Source of the DNA: Aquimarina sediminis
GTDB lineage: Bacteria; Bacteroidota; Bacteroidia; Flavobacteriales; Flavobacteriaceae
DNA: 64,000 bases
NCBI RefSeq assembly: GCF_002895435.1
Contig: NZ_POYJ01000004.1
Coordinates: 248,001-312,000, forward strand
Direction: 5' to 3'
The position numbers and the translations under genes are program-made. Positions 18,187-26,552 of this stretch are shown here, one piece after another. The notes beneath the pieces were generated by a model. That model saw only the letters and a list, made by a program, of their open reading frames with translations, searched no databases and was not told where the DNA came from. Every line of letters starts with the position of its first letter. Position 1 is the first letter of the stretch.

Positions 18187-18639
18187 TTCTCATGTGTTAT
18201 AATTTATTTTGTCGATGAAAGTATAAAAAAAATAATCAGAATCAAAAATACCGATTAGATCAATACTTCCTTGAGCAAATAACATAAAAACGCTTTCCGT
18301 GAATTAGAGGTAAAAAAATTGGTTCACCAATTAATTGAAAACATTAAATCTTAATTTTTTTAACAATTGTAATTTATAACCATACTATTTAATCGCCTTA
18401 TAAGTGTTTTTTGCGCCACAATTAAATGGACAAACCACATAAACAATACTTATAAACATCATAAAAAAAAGGTAAAACCTTAAAAATAAGCAATTTAAAA
18501 TCAAATAACTAATTGCGGTCGTCAGTCATTATATTCCTTACAAAAAATTAGTTAATTTATTGTTAAATAACAATAATCTGCATTCTTAAGCCAATTTCTT
18601 AATACTTTCTCACCAACTAACACAAATTATTATACTAAA
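18187..18639. other. gene-free stretch between the modular lipoprotein and susC
   Basis: About 450 bases of AT-rich DNA with no open reading frame that I would call. It should contain the susC promoter and leader. The only structure I can see is a palindrome at 18557-18576; a GGTAGGGTA box in the susC direction is absent. Confidence 0.6.
18557..18576. promoter_or_regulatory. 9-bp palindrome upstream of susC
   Basis: TTATTGTTA and TAACAATAA are separated by 2 nt (AA), giving a perfect dyad 63 bp upstream of the susC ATG. A dyad of this size can be an operator for a dimeric regulator. AT-rich DNA makes chance occurrence possible. Confidence 0.4.
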
Positions 18640-21600
18640 ATGAAAGTATTAACAAAAAAAATTCTAATACTACTCACAGTATTAGTCACGCAACTTTCTG
18701 TTGCGCAAGAAAGTTCTATTACCGGTACGGTTACAGACAATAATGGCACCCCTTTGCCCGGTGTAAACATTATAGTAAAAGGTAGCAATAGCGGAACTCA
18801 ATCAGATTTTGATGGAAAGTATTCTTTGCAAGCTTCACAAGGAAGTATTCTTATTTTTAGCTATCTGGGTTTTGCAGAAAAAGAAGCAACCATAGGACTC
18901 GAAAAAACTATTAACATTCAGTTAGAAGAAGCCGCTTCTCAATTAGATGAAATAGTTGTTACTGCACTTGGTATTTCCCGAGATAAAAAATCTTTAGGAT
19001 ATTCTACTCAAGAAGTTGCAGGAGAAGACTTAAATACAGTAAAGACTGCAAACTTTGTAAACTCTCTTTCGGGTAAAGCCTCTGGGGTTCAAATCAAAAG
19101 AAACAACAATCTAGGAGGATCTACTAATGTTGTCATTAGAGGAAACGCTTCATTAAGTGGTAGTAATCAAGCTCTATTTGTAATCGACGGTGTTCCTATT
19201 AATAACACTAACACAAACTCAAAAATCCAAGGACAAGCAAGAGGAGGACAATATGACTACGGAAACGCTGCTTCAGATATTAACCCTGAAGATATAGAGT
19301 CGATAAATGTCTTAAAGGGAGCTGCTGCTTCTGCCCTTTATGGTTCTAGAGCAGCAAATGGGGTTATTATGATCACTACAAAAAAAGGTAAAAACTCTAA
19401 AGGTATGGGAATCACCGTTAATTCTGGGATGACCTTTGGATCTATTGACAAAAGTACTTTTGCCAAGTATCAAAAACAATACGGAGCAGGTTACGGTCCT
19501 TATTATGGACCTGGAGAAGATAGCTATTTGGATTTAATAGATATTGATAATGATGGTAACTTAGATTTTGTAACTCCATTAACAGAAGATGCTTCTTATG
19601 GAGCTGCTTTTGATCCAAATTTACTAGTTTACCAATGGGATGCATTTGATATTGACTCTCCTAATTACAGAACTCCAACTCCTTGGGTGAATGCAAAAAA
19701 TGGTCCTATAACCTTTTTTGAAACCCCAATAACTATAACAAACTCTGTATCATTTGATAAAGGGTTAGAGAATGGTTCTTTTAGGTTAAATTACACCCAG
19801 TTTGACCAAACCGGTTTAATGCCTAATAGCTCTATAAAGAGGCATAACTTTTCGATGAGCGGAAACTTTAAATTAACTGATCAATTAACCGCTACGGGAT
19901 ATGCCAACTATATCAAAACCGATGGTTTAGGGCGTAATTCTACAGGGTACAACGATAATATCATATCTAATTTCAAACAATGGTGGCAAACTAATGTTGA
20001 TATAGAACAACAAAGAGACATCTATTTTGCTACTCGAAGAAATGTAACCTGGAACCCTGCAAGTACCGCACCTGGTTCGGTTCCTATTTATTGGGATAAC
20101 CCTTATTGGACTAGATATGAAAACTATCAGACTGATATGAGAAATCGTTTTCTGGGTAATGTATCCCTCAATTACAAGGTATTTGACTGGTTTGATATAA
20201 CAGGTAGAGTTGCAACTGATACTTATTCTGAATTGCAAGAAGAGAGAAGAGCAAATGGCAGTGTTGCTACCTCATTTGGTGTAAATCCAGGAGGAGGCAA
20301 TGTAGATAACAGATCAAATGTTGACTCTGGGTACGGAAGAAAAAACATTCAAAACACAGAGACTAATTATGATTTGATGTTTAATTTTTACAAGGACTTA
20401 TCTGACGAATTCAACATCAAAGGAGTGATAGGAACAAATATTAGGAGAAATCACCTTCAATCTATTCATGCCTCTACCAGTGGAGGACTAAGTGTTCCTA
20501 GGCTATATTCACTACAAAATAGTGTAGGTCCCCTTCCTTTACCAGAAGAAATTGATCAAAAGATTGGAGTAGATGGTATTTATGCCAGTACATCTCTTGG
20601 ATATAAAGAAACGTATTTTCTAGATGCTACCATCCGTAGAGATCACTCCTCTACCTTGCCAAAAGGAAATAGTACCTTCTACTACCCTTCGGTTGCAGGT
20701 AGTTTTGTTTTTTCGAACCTTATTGATGCAGAGTTTATTTCATTTGGTAAATTAAGAGCTAATTATGCAGAAGTGGGTAACAGTGCTCCTTTTGATTTTT
20801 TGTATGACAGCTTTAATGTAAACACTCCAATAGGAAGTGCTAGCACATCTGTAGGAGACACAAAAAAGAATCCAAACTTAAAACCAGAAAGAACAACCAG
20901 TACAGAAATCGGTTTAGAAATGAAGCTTTTAAGTAACAGACTTGGCTTTGATGTTGCATATTACAAAAACAACTCGATTGATCAGATTCTGGGAGTTCCT
21001 GTAACTACCGCAACAGGATATCTCTTTAAAACATTAAATGCAGGAGAAATAGAAAACAAAGGTATAGAGTTATCTTTGTACGGAACACCTATTGAAACAC
21101 AAAACTTTTCATGGGGTATAAATGTAAACTGGTCTAAAAACGAAAATGAAGTAATTTCATTAGAAGATGGTATAGATAATTTACAATTAGGTTCTTTTCA
21201 GGGGGGAGTGACTATTAATGCAAGAGTCGGACAGCCTTATGGAATAATTCAAGGTACCGATTACACCTATATAAATGGTCAAAGAGTTGTTGACCCTTCT
21301 AATGGCCAATACATAAAAACTACTACATCAAATAATAACATAGGTGACACCAATCCAGATTGGTTAATGGGTATCGCTAATAAACTTAATTACAAAAATC
21401 TATCTTTTAGTTTCTTGATAGATATCCAACAAGGGGGAAGTATTTTTTCTTTAGACCAATACTATGGTCAAGCTACTGGTCTATATGAAGAGACGGCTTT
21501 TATCAATGACCTAGGGAACCCCGTAAGAAATACAATTGCAGATGGTGGAGGTTTTATCAACCCTGGTGTTAACCCAGATGGGTCAGCAAATACATCTCGA

Positions 21601-21912
21601 ATCAGAGCCGACCGTTTCGGTGCTTTTGGATACCGTAGAGGTTTACCAAATGCTGCTTTTGTCTATGATGCAAGCTTTGTGAAGTTAAGAGAGGTATCTC
21701 TAGGTTATAGTTTTCCAAAAAAAATAATAGAAAAAACGTTCTTAAACGAAGTTTCAATTAGTGTGATAGGATCAAATCTCTGGATTATTGACAAAAACCT
21801 TCCACATGCTGATCCAGAAAGTGGATTGAGTGCAGGTAACTTACAAGGATATTCTGTAGGATCGTTACCTACTACTAGAGATATCGGTTTCAACTTAAAA
21901 CTTCAATTCTAA
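18640..21912 (+). CDS. SusC/RagA family TonB-linked outer-membrane transporter
   Basis: A 1090-residue outer-membrane protein. The order is: signal peptide (ending LSVAQ, residue 23), carboxypeptidase-regulatory-like domain (about 27-100, with ITGTVTDNNGTPLPGVNI), TonB-box-like LDEIVVTALGI (about 102-112), plug (about 118-235, including INVLKGAAASALYGSRAANGVIMITTKKG), then the 22-strand barrel, ending in LKLQF. SusC proteins import large oligomers with a SusD lid. No STN domain is present, so it is not an obvious transducer of FecR signals. No glycoside hydrolase or polysaccharide lyase is nearby, so the substrate cannot be read from context. susD starts 12 bp downstream. Confidence 0.95.
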   Translation: MKVLTKKILILLTVLVTQLSVAQESSITGTVTDNNGTPLPGVNIIVKGSNSGTQSDFDGKYSLQASQGSILIFSYLGFAEKEATIGLEKTINIQLEEAASQLDEIVVTALGISRDKKSLGYSTQEVAGEDLNTVKTANFVNSLSGKASGVQIKRNNNLGGSTNVVIRGNASLSGSNQALFVIDGVPINNTNTNSKIQGQARGGQYDYGNAASDINPEDIESINVLKGAAASALYGSRAANGVIMITTKKGKNSKGMGITVNSGMTFGSIDKSTFAKYQKQYGAGYGPYYGPGEDSYLDLIDIDNDGNLDFVTPLTEDASYGAAFDPNLLVYQWDAFDIDSPNYRTPTPWVNAKNGPITFFETPITITNSVSFDKGLENGSFRLNYTQFDQTGLMPNSSIKRHNFSMSGNFKLTDQLTATGYANYIKTDGLGRNSTGYNDNIISNFKQWWQTNVDIEQQRDIYFATRRNVTWNPASTAPGSVPIYWDNPYWTRYENYQTDMRNRFLGNVSLNYKVFDWFDITGRVATDTYSELQEERRANGSVATSFGVNPGGGNVDNRSNVDSGYGRKNIQNTETNYDLMFNFYKDLSDEFNIKGVIGTNIRRNHLQSIHASTSGGLSVPRLYSLQNSVGPLPLPEEIDQKIGVDGIYASTSLGYKETYFLDATIRRDHSSTLPKGNSTFYYPSVAGSFVFSNLIDAEFISFGKLRANYAEVGNSAPFDFLYDSFNVNTPIGSASTSVGDTKKNPNLKPERTTSTEIGLEMKLLSNRLGFDVAYYKNNSIDQILGVPVTTATGYLFKTLNAGEIENKGIELSLYGTPIETQNFSWGINVNWSKNENEVISLEDGIDNLQLGSFQGGVTINARVGQPYGIIQGTDYTYINGQRVVDPSNGQYIKTTTSNNNIGDTNPDWLMGIANKLNYKNLSFSFLIDIQQGGSIFSLDQYYGQATGLYEETAFINDLGNPVRNTIADGGGFINPGVNPDGSANTSRIRADRFGAFGYRRGLPNAAFVYDASFVKLREVSLGYSFPKKIIEKTFLNEVSISVIGSNLWIIDKNLPHADPESGLSAGNLQGYSVGSLPTTRDIGFNLKLQF

Positions 21913-21924
21913 AAAATAACAAAG

Positions 21925-23379
21925 ATGAAAAAAATACTAATTCTAATTACCTTGGTAATTATAGCGTCTTGTTCTGATAATCTGGAAAATTTAAACGAGA
22001 ACATTAAAGATCCTTTATCAGTTCCTGGAGAAACTCTGTTTACAGGTGCACAAAAAAGTCTAGTAGATCAGATGGTCACTCCTAATGTAAATGATAATAA
22101 CACCAAACTTTGGGCACAATACCTTCAAGAAACTACTTATACAGATGAGAGTAACTATGACCAGACAAATAGAAGTATTCCTCGTAGACATTGGAGTGCT
22201 CTCTATAAAGATGTTATAAAAGATTTGGATGAATCTGCTAAAATCATAACAGAAACCGAATATTTATTACCAGAAGATATTGACGCTAAAACCAATAAAC
22301 TACAAATAATCGAAATTCTACAAGTTTACACATATAGTATATTGGTAGAAACTTTTGGCAACATCCCTTACACAGAAGCGTTAGATATCAGCAATTTACT
22401 ACCTGTGTATGATGATGGAGAAACCGTATACAAAGATTTGATAAGTAGGTTATCTGTAGCTATTAATAATTTAGATACAACCAAAGGAAGTTTTGGAGTC
22501 GCGGATAATATTTATAACGGTGATGTAACTTTATGGAAAAAATTTGCAGCTTCATTAAAACTGAGAATGGGAATTTTATTATCCGATGTAGACAATACAT
22601 TTGCAAAAACTACAGTCGAAGAAGCTGTGGCAACAGGGGTATTCACAAGTTCTACGGATAATGCTAATTTTAAATACTTATCCGCTGCTCCTAATACGAA
22701 TCCAGTTCATACAAATTTGGTTTTGAGTGGTAGACAGGATTTTGTTGCCGCAACCACCATCATCGATATGATGAACACTTTAAATGATCCAAGAAGACCT
22801 CTTTATTTTAAAGTAGTTCCTGATACTGGTACGTACATTGGAGGTGATATTGGTAGTACATCAAGTTTTTCTTCACATTCTCACGTCTCTGATTTTGTAG
22901 AAGCTGCAGCAACTCCTGGTGTAATTTTGGATTATGCAGAAGTTGAATTTTTATTAGCTGAAGCTGCAGCAAGAAATTTTGCGGTCGGAGGAACAGCAAA
23001 AAGTCATTACGATACTGCAATTATCGAATCTATCGAAAATTGGGGAGGAACAAATGCTGATGCTACCACATATCTCGCTCAACCAACAGTAGATTACGAC
23101 ACAGCCTTGGGTGCAAGTACAGCAACTACTCCTTGGAAAGAAGTAATTGGCAATCAAAAGTGGATAGCTCTATTTAATAGAGGATTTGAAGCGTATACAT
23201 CTATTCGACTTTTGGATTTTCCTATATTAGCAACACCTGCAGAAGCCGTTTCTGGTTTCCCCAACAGATATATATACCCTATTGTAGAGCAAACCCTAAA
23301 TGGAGCAAATTGGGAAAGCGCATCTACTGCCATAGGAGGAGATCTTCCAGAAACTAAACTTTTCTGGGATTTGAACTAA
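21925..23379 (+). CDS. SusD/RagB family surface lipoprotein
   Basis: A 484-residue lipoprotein with acyl-cysteine 16 (LITLVIIASC) and the SusD-type alpha-helical TPR scaffold: KLWAQYLQETTYTDESNY, RHWSALYKDVIKDLDESAKI, ILQVYTYSILVETFGNIPYTEAL, LWKKFAASLKLRMGI and ILDYAEVEFLLAEAAAR. This is the SusD-like-2 style seen next to SusC. SusD closes over the SusC barrel and binds the substrate. It follows susC at 12 bp and is followed by a strong terminator, so susC-susD form a two-gene unit. Confidence 0.94.
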   Translation: MKKILILITLVIIASCSDNLENLNENIKDPLSVPGETLFTGAQKSLVDQMVTPNVNDNNTKLWAQYLQETTYTDESNYDQTNRSIPRRHWSALYKDVIKDLDESAKIITETEYLLPEDIDAKTNKLQIIEILQVYTYSILVETFGNIPYTEALDISNLLPVYDDGETVYKDLISRLSVAINNLDTTKGSFGVADNIYNGDVTLWKKFAASLKLRMGILLSDVDNTFAKTTVEEAVATGVFTSSTDNANFKYLSAAPNTNPVHTNLVLSGRQDFVAATTIIDMMNTLNDPRRPLYFKVVPDTGTYIGGDIGSTSSFSSHSHVSDFVEAAATPGVILDYAEVEFLLAEAAARNFAVGGTAKSHYDTAIIESIENWGGTNADATTYLAQPTVDYDTALGASTATTPWKEVIGNQKWIALFNRGFEAYTSIRLLDFPILATPAEAVSGFPNRYIYPIVEQTLNGANWESASTAIGGDLPETKLFWDLN

Positions 23380-23411
23380 CCAACATCTAATTAATTGATT
23401 TATCTAATCAA

Positions 23412-23442
23412 TAGGGTGAGAATTTATCTCACCCTATTTTTT
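23412..23442 (+). terminator. intrinsic terminator after susD
   Basis: TAGGGTGAG (23412-23420) pairs with CTCACCCTA (23428-23436), 9 bp with a 7-nt loop, followed by six T. Confidence 0.9.
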
Positions 23443-23642
23443 ATCTATTTTGTTTTTTTGTATCCAAAATCACAAAACACATAACAGGTAATTTCAGTTA
23501 ACATTCAATATACTTACCTAGTAAACAAAAAAATTCCCCAAAAGCATGGCCGCGCTTCCAGGGAATCAACCTAATTAATCTAACCTAACTAACTTATTAT
23601 ATCACTTACACGTTTTTCATAATAGAAAACCTGTATCTATTT

Positions 23643-24800
23643 TTAATCAAATTCTATCACAACACAATATGTAATACCGTTCGGACAATTTGGAGTCTCA
23701 ATCGTCAAACAAATTTCATATTTCCCCGCTCCGTCAAATTGGTAATAAAATGGATTATTACTTGGAGAATCTTCAGATTTACCTACATGTTTTCCATTCA
23801 CAGACCATTCTAAAGTAACATCATCAATTCCCTCAAATGCTCTCGGGTAAAAATAATATGCAGCATTATTACCATCTCGTTCTGCTTCAAAAAACAAATC
23901 TGGGCACTGGCCTACTCTTATTTCTTTACAATACCTTACTCCTTCCGGACAATTTGGAGTGATCACTTTTAGACAAACCTCATGAATCCCTGGTTCAAAT
24001 TGATATTCTAGTATCCTATTACCATCAACCTGGTCGTTTGGAAATTCTACAATTTCTCCATTTACATACCATAATATTTCACGAACCTCATCTGTTTCTT
24101 TTAGGTTTGCTTCAAAAAGATAAGTGCCATCTGTTCCTGGTTTTATTTCTTTAGAAAAAGAAATTTCAGGACAAAGTAAATCTGATTCTCTAATCTCAAT
24201 TACTTTACAATATGATGTTCCTTCAGGGCAATCAGGTGTTTCTGTTTTAATACATACTTCATATCTTCCTGGTTCTTTAAAATTCCAAATTAAATAGTTT
24301 CTCTCATCCGGAGCAGAATCCTCTACCAATCTATCATTAATAAACCACCCATAAGACACTCTTTCTATTCCTTCAAAATCAGCAATAAACTTATATGTAG
24401 CTCTTCTTTCATGATGTCTTGCTTTAAAAAACAAGTCTGGACAAGGGTCATTTGCATCTCTTTCGACCTCGATTTCTTTACATACTTCTATAGGACAACT
24501 ATCATCAGCTACTTTAACACAAACCGTATGCTTTCCCGGCTCAAATTTATAATCCAAAATCTGATCAATTAGATTATCCAGATTTCCTGTGTCAATTTCT
24601 TCTCCATCTATTGTCCAAGTAAGTCTTACATCATCTAATCCATCGAATTGCGCGGCAAAACGGTACACTGCACTTCCTGGTTCATTTTCAATTGTAATAT
24701 CTATTTCTGGGCAACCATCAAATTCTTCATTCAATTCACAAGAGGTAAATCCCAATAAAAACATAAATATCAACGTATACCAAACACTAATTTTTTTCAT
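23643..24800 (-). CDS. modular cysteine-rich lipoprotein (four tandem four-cysteine modules)
   Basis: A 385-residue exported lipoprotein (acyl-cysteine 21 of MKKISVW...GFTSC; a GTG one codon upstream is an alternative start). After a short linker come four tandem units of about 90 residues, starting at CPEI, CPDL, CPEI and CPDL (spacing 90, 90 and 89). Each has a YxF strand, W-x-[VI]-[ND] in the middle, G-[KRI]-[HY]-x-[VI]-C, and a CP...C hairpin; the last copy has lost the lysine after the final Cys. The unit resembles a PKD-like beta-sandwich with two likely disulfides, but no named family is recognised. Its own GGTAGGGTA promoter lies upstream. It is divergent from the sigma gene. Confidence 0.82.
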   Translation of the reverse strand: MKKISVWYTLIFMFLLGFTSCELNEEFDGCPEIDITIENEPGSAVYRFAAQFDGLDDVRLTWTIDGEEIDTGNLDNLIDQILDYKFEPGKHTVCVKVADDSCPIEVCKEIEVERDANDPCPDLFFKARHHERRATYKFIADFEGIERVSYGWFINDRLVEDSAPDERNYLIWNFKEPGRYEVCIKTETPDCPEGTSYCKVIEIRESDLLCPEISFSKEIKPGTDGTYLFEANLKETDEVREILWYVNGEIVEFPNDQVDGNRILEYQFEPGIHEVCLKVITPNCPEGVRYCKEIRVGQCPDLFFEAERDGNNAAYYFYPRAFEGIDDVTLEWSVNGKHVGKSEDSPSNNPFYYQFDGAGKYEICLTIETPNCPNGITYCVVIEFD

Positions 24801-24865
24801 CACAAAATAGTTTTAGGGTTACTAATTTTTTTCTCTATTTATTTTTTGGCGCCTCTTATTAGTGA

Positions 24866-24892
24866 AACGACTCAAAAAAAAAATACCCTACC
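24866..24892 (-). promoter_or_regulatory. putative ECF-sigma promoter of the four-module lipoprotein gene
   Basis: Minus strand: GGTAGGGTAT at 24892-24883, 13 nt that include a T-run, then CGTT at 24869-24866. The start codon (24800) is 65 nt downstream. It shares motif and spacer with the sites at 18186 and 25586. Confidence 0.7.
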
Positions 24893-24913
24893 CCTCACTT
24901 TCATTTTATTTTT

Positions 24914-24944
24914 TTTGATAGATTGAAAAAAAAATCTAGCTTTG
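24914..24944 (+). promoter_or_regulatory. housekeeping-type promoter of the ECF sigma gene
   Basis: TTTG at 24914-24917, 19-nt spacer, then TAGCTTTG at 24937-24944, an exact match to the Bacteroidota -33/-7 consensus (TTTG-N19-21-TAnnTTTG). The ATG at 24967 is 22 nt further on. The sigma gene therefore seems to use the main sigma factor rather than its own. Confidence 0.7.
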
Positions 24945-24966
24945 ATAACATATTCTCACACCCCTA

Positions 24967-25488
24967 ATGTCTGATAATAATAACTCTACATGCAACGAAA
25001 GAGCTTTCGACCAGTTTTTCAAAAGTCACTCCCAACTTTTGAGAAACTATATTTATTATAAATTTGGAGACCTTGAACAAGCAGAAGATATTGTTCAGGA
25101 TTCCTTTATTAAATTATGGAACAATTGCTCTAAGGTTCCGTTAGACAAAGCCAAAAGTTACATTTACACTATTGCTACTAATCTCGGTATTAGCAACACC
25201 CGACATCAAAAGGTAAAATTCAAGTACAGAGATTATATTACACAACGCAAAACAGATGTCAATAATGAATCTCCAGAATTTATTGCACTTGAAAAAGAAT
25301 ATATGGAGAAGCTAAAAAGTGCAATTGCAGATTTACCCGATCGACAAAGAGAAGTATTTCTTCTGAGTAGAATTGACAAAAAAACCTATAAAGAAATTGC
25401 TGAACTATCAAATGTTTCTGTTAAAGCAATCGAAAAATTAATGCATAAAGCACTGGTTACTTTACGAAAAAAAATAGGTAATATATAG
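24967..25488 (+). CDS. ECF-type RNA polymerase sigma-70 factor
   Basis: A 173-residue sigma factor. Region 2 (about residues 10-75) has FDQFFKSHSQLLRNYIYYKFGDLEQAEDIVQDSFIKLW. Region 4 (about 115-170) has LPDRQREVFLLSRIDKKTYKEIAELSNVSVKAIEKLMHKAL. This is the Bacteroidota FecI-like class. It directs RNA polymerase to promoters of a target set and is held by FecR until a TonB receptor signals. fecR begins 145 bp downstream with its own putative promoter between them. I infer that the targets include GGTAGGGTA-N13-CGTT sites nearby. Confidence 0.95.
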   Translation: MSDNNNSTCNERAFDQFFKSHSQLLRNYIYYKFGDLEQAEDIVQDSFIKLWNNCSKVPLDKAKSYIYTIATNLGISNTRHQKVKFKYRDYITQRKTDVNNESPEFIALEKEYMEKLKSAIADLPDRQREVFLLSRIDKKTYKEIAELSNVSVKAIEKLMHKALVTLRKKIGNI

Positions 25489-25585
25489 ATAAGTTGATTT
25501 ACATATACCTCTATAGAAAAGTATTATAATAAATATGAAATTATAAAGTTTAAAAATAAGAACTTAACTTTTTTTACTCTAAAAA

Positions 25586-25612
25586 GGTAGGGTAACTAGA
25601 AAGTAAAACGTT
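25586..25612 (+). promoter_or_regulatory. putative ECF-sigma promoter of fecR
   Basis: GGTAGGGTAA at 25586-25595, 13 nt, then CGTT at 25609-25612; the fecR ATG is 21 nt further on. It matches the two lipoprotein sites in sequence, spacer and orientation. Confidence 0.72.
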
Positions 25613-25633
25613 CACATTATATATACCACAGTT

Positions 25634-26545
25634 ATGTTAGACGATAAAAAAGACGATATATTCTTATCCAGATGGGTTAGCGGAGAGCTTTCTGAGAGAG
25701 AACTTCGTGAATTTAAGTCACATCCAGAGTATGAGTATTATGTAAAAATAATGGCTGGAGCAGATGCCTTAGATCTAAAAACCTATCCTGTTGAAGAAGA
25801 ACTGTCTACAATAAAATCAAAACGTACCACTACAGTAAACAAAAAACCTGGTTTAACTATCAAACTATGGCCTTATCTTGCCACCGCTGCATCAATTGCC
25901 ATTATTATTGGGATATTCTTATTTAATAAAAATGAATCTTTCACTGCTAATTATGGAGAGCAACTTACTATAATGTTACCAGATGGTTCTGAAATGATGC
26001 TAAATGCAAAATCTATTGCTAGTTTTGATAAAGATAACTGGAGTGATAACAGAACAATAACTCTAGAAGGAGAAGCATATTTTAAGGTTAAAAAAGGCAA
26101 TAAATTTACGGTGATTACCAAAAATGGAGAAGTATCTGTTCTCGGTACTCAGTTTAATGTACAATCACAAAACACCTATTTTGAAGTTACCTGTTATGAA
26201 GGTAAAGTTCGTGTCACTGATAAAAAAAGAAAAGAACTTCTTACTGCTGGTAAAGGATATAGAAATTTGGGAAGTACCTCAACAGAGACTTGGAGCTTTG
26301 AAGCTATAGAGCCAAGTTGGCTTACTCATACAAGTTCGTTTAGAAGCGCCCCGATAAAATATGTATTTAATGAGCTTGAAGAGCAGTACAATATACAAAT
26401 CAAAACTATAGACATAGACCTCGAAACTATATACACAGGAACTTTTCCTAATAAAAATAAAGAAGTTGCCCTTAGAACAGTTTTTAGTACCTTAGGCATG
26501 GAGTATAGCGTATCGCAAGATGGCAAGACCGTGGTATTAGAATAG
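25634..26545 (+). CDS. FecR family anti-sigma factor
   Basis: A 303-residue membrane-bound anti-sigma factor. The cytosolic N-terminus (about 1-75) contains the sigma-binding FecR_N-like region (FLSRWVSGELSERELREF). One transmembrane helix lies at about 78-97 (LWPYLATAASIAIIIGIFLF). The periplasmic FecR domain (about 105-200) has LPDGSEMMLNAKS, EGEAYFKVKK and SVLGTQFNVQ. A DUF4974-type domain is at the C-terminus (about 235-302). It transmits signal from the STN domain of the downstream TonB receptor to the sigma factor. It starts 21 nt after its putative ECF promoter. Confidence 0.95.
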   Translation: MLDDKKDDIFLSRWVSGELSERELREFKSHPEYEYYVKIMAGADALDLKTYPVEEELSTIKSKRTTTVNKKPGLTIKLWPYLATAASIAIIIGIFLFNKNESFTANYGEQLTIMLPDGSEMMLNAKSIASFDKDNWSDNRTITLEGEAYFKVKKGNKFTVITKNGEVSVLGTQFNVQSQNTYFEVTCYEGKVRVTDKKRKELLTAGKGYRNLGSTSTETWSFEAIEPSWLTHTSSFRSAPIKYVFNELEEQYNIQIKTIDIDLETIYTGTFPNKNKEVALRTVFSTLGMEYSVSQDGKTVVLE

Positions 26546-26552
26546 TAGTAGA

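Noticed and set aside
18640-23379. Assigning a polysaccharide substrate to the susC/susD pair
   Set aside because: No glycoside hydrolase, lyase or sulfatase lies nearby, so the substrate cannot be inferred from the window.
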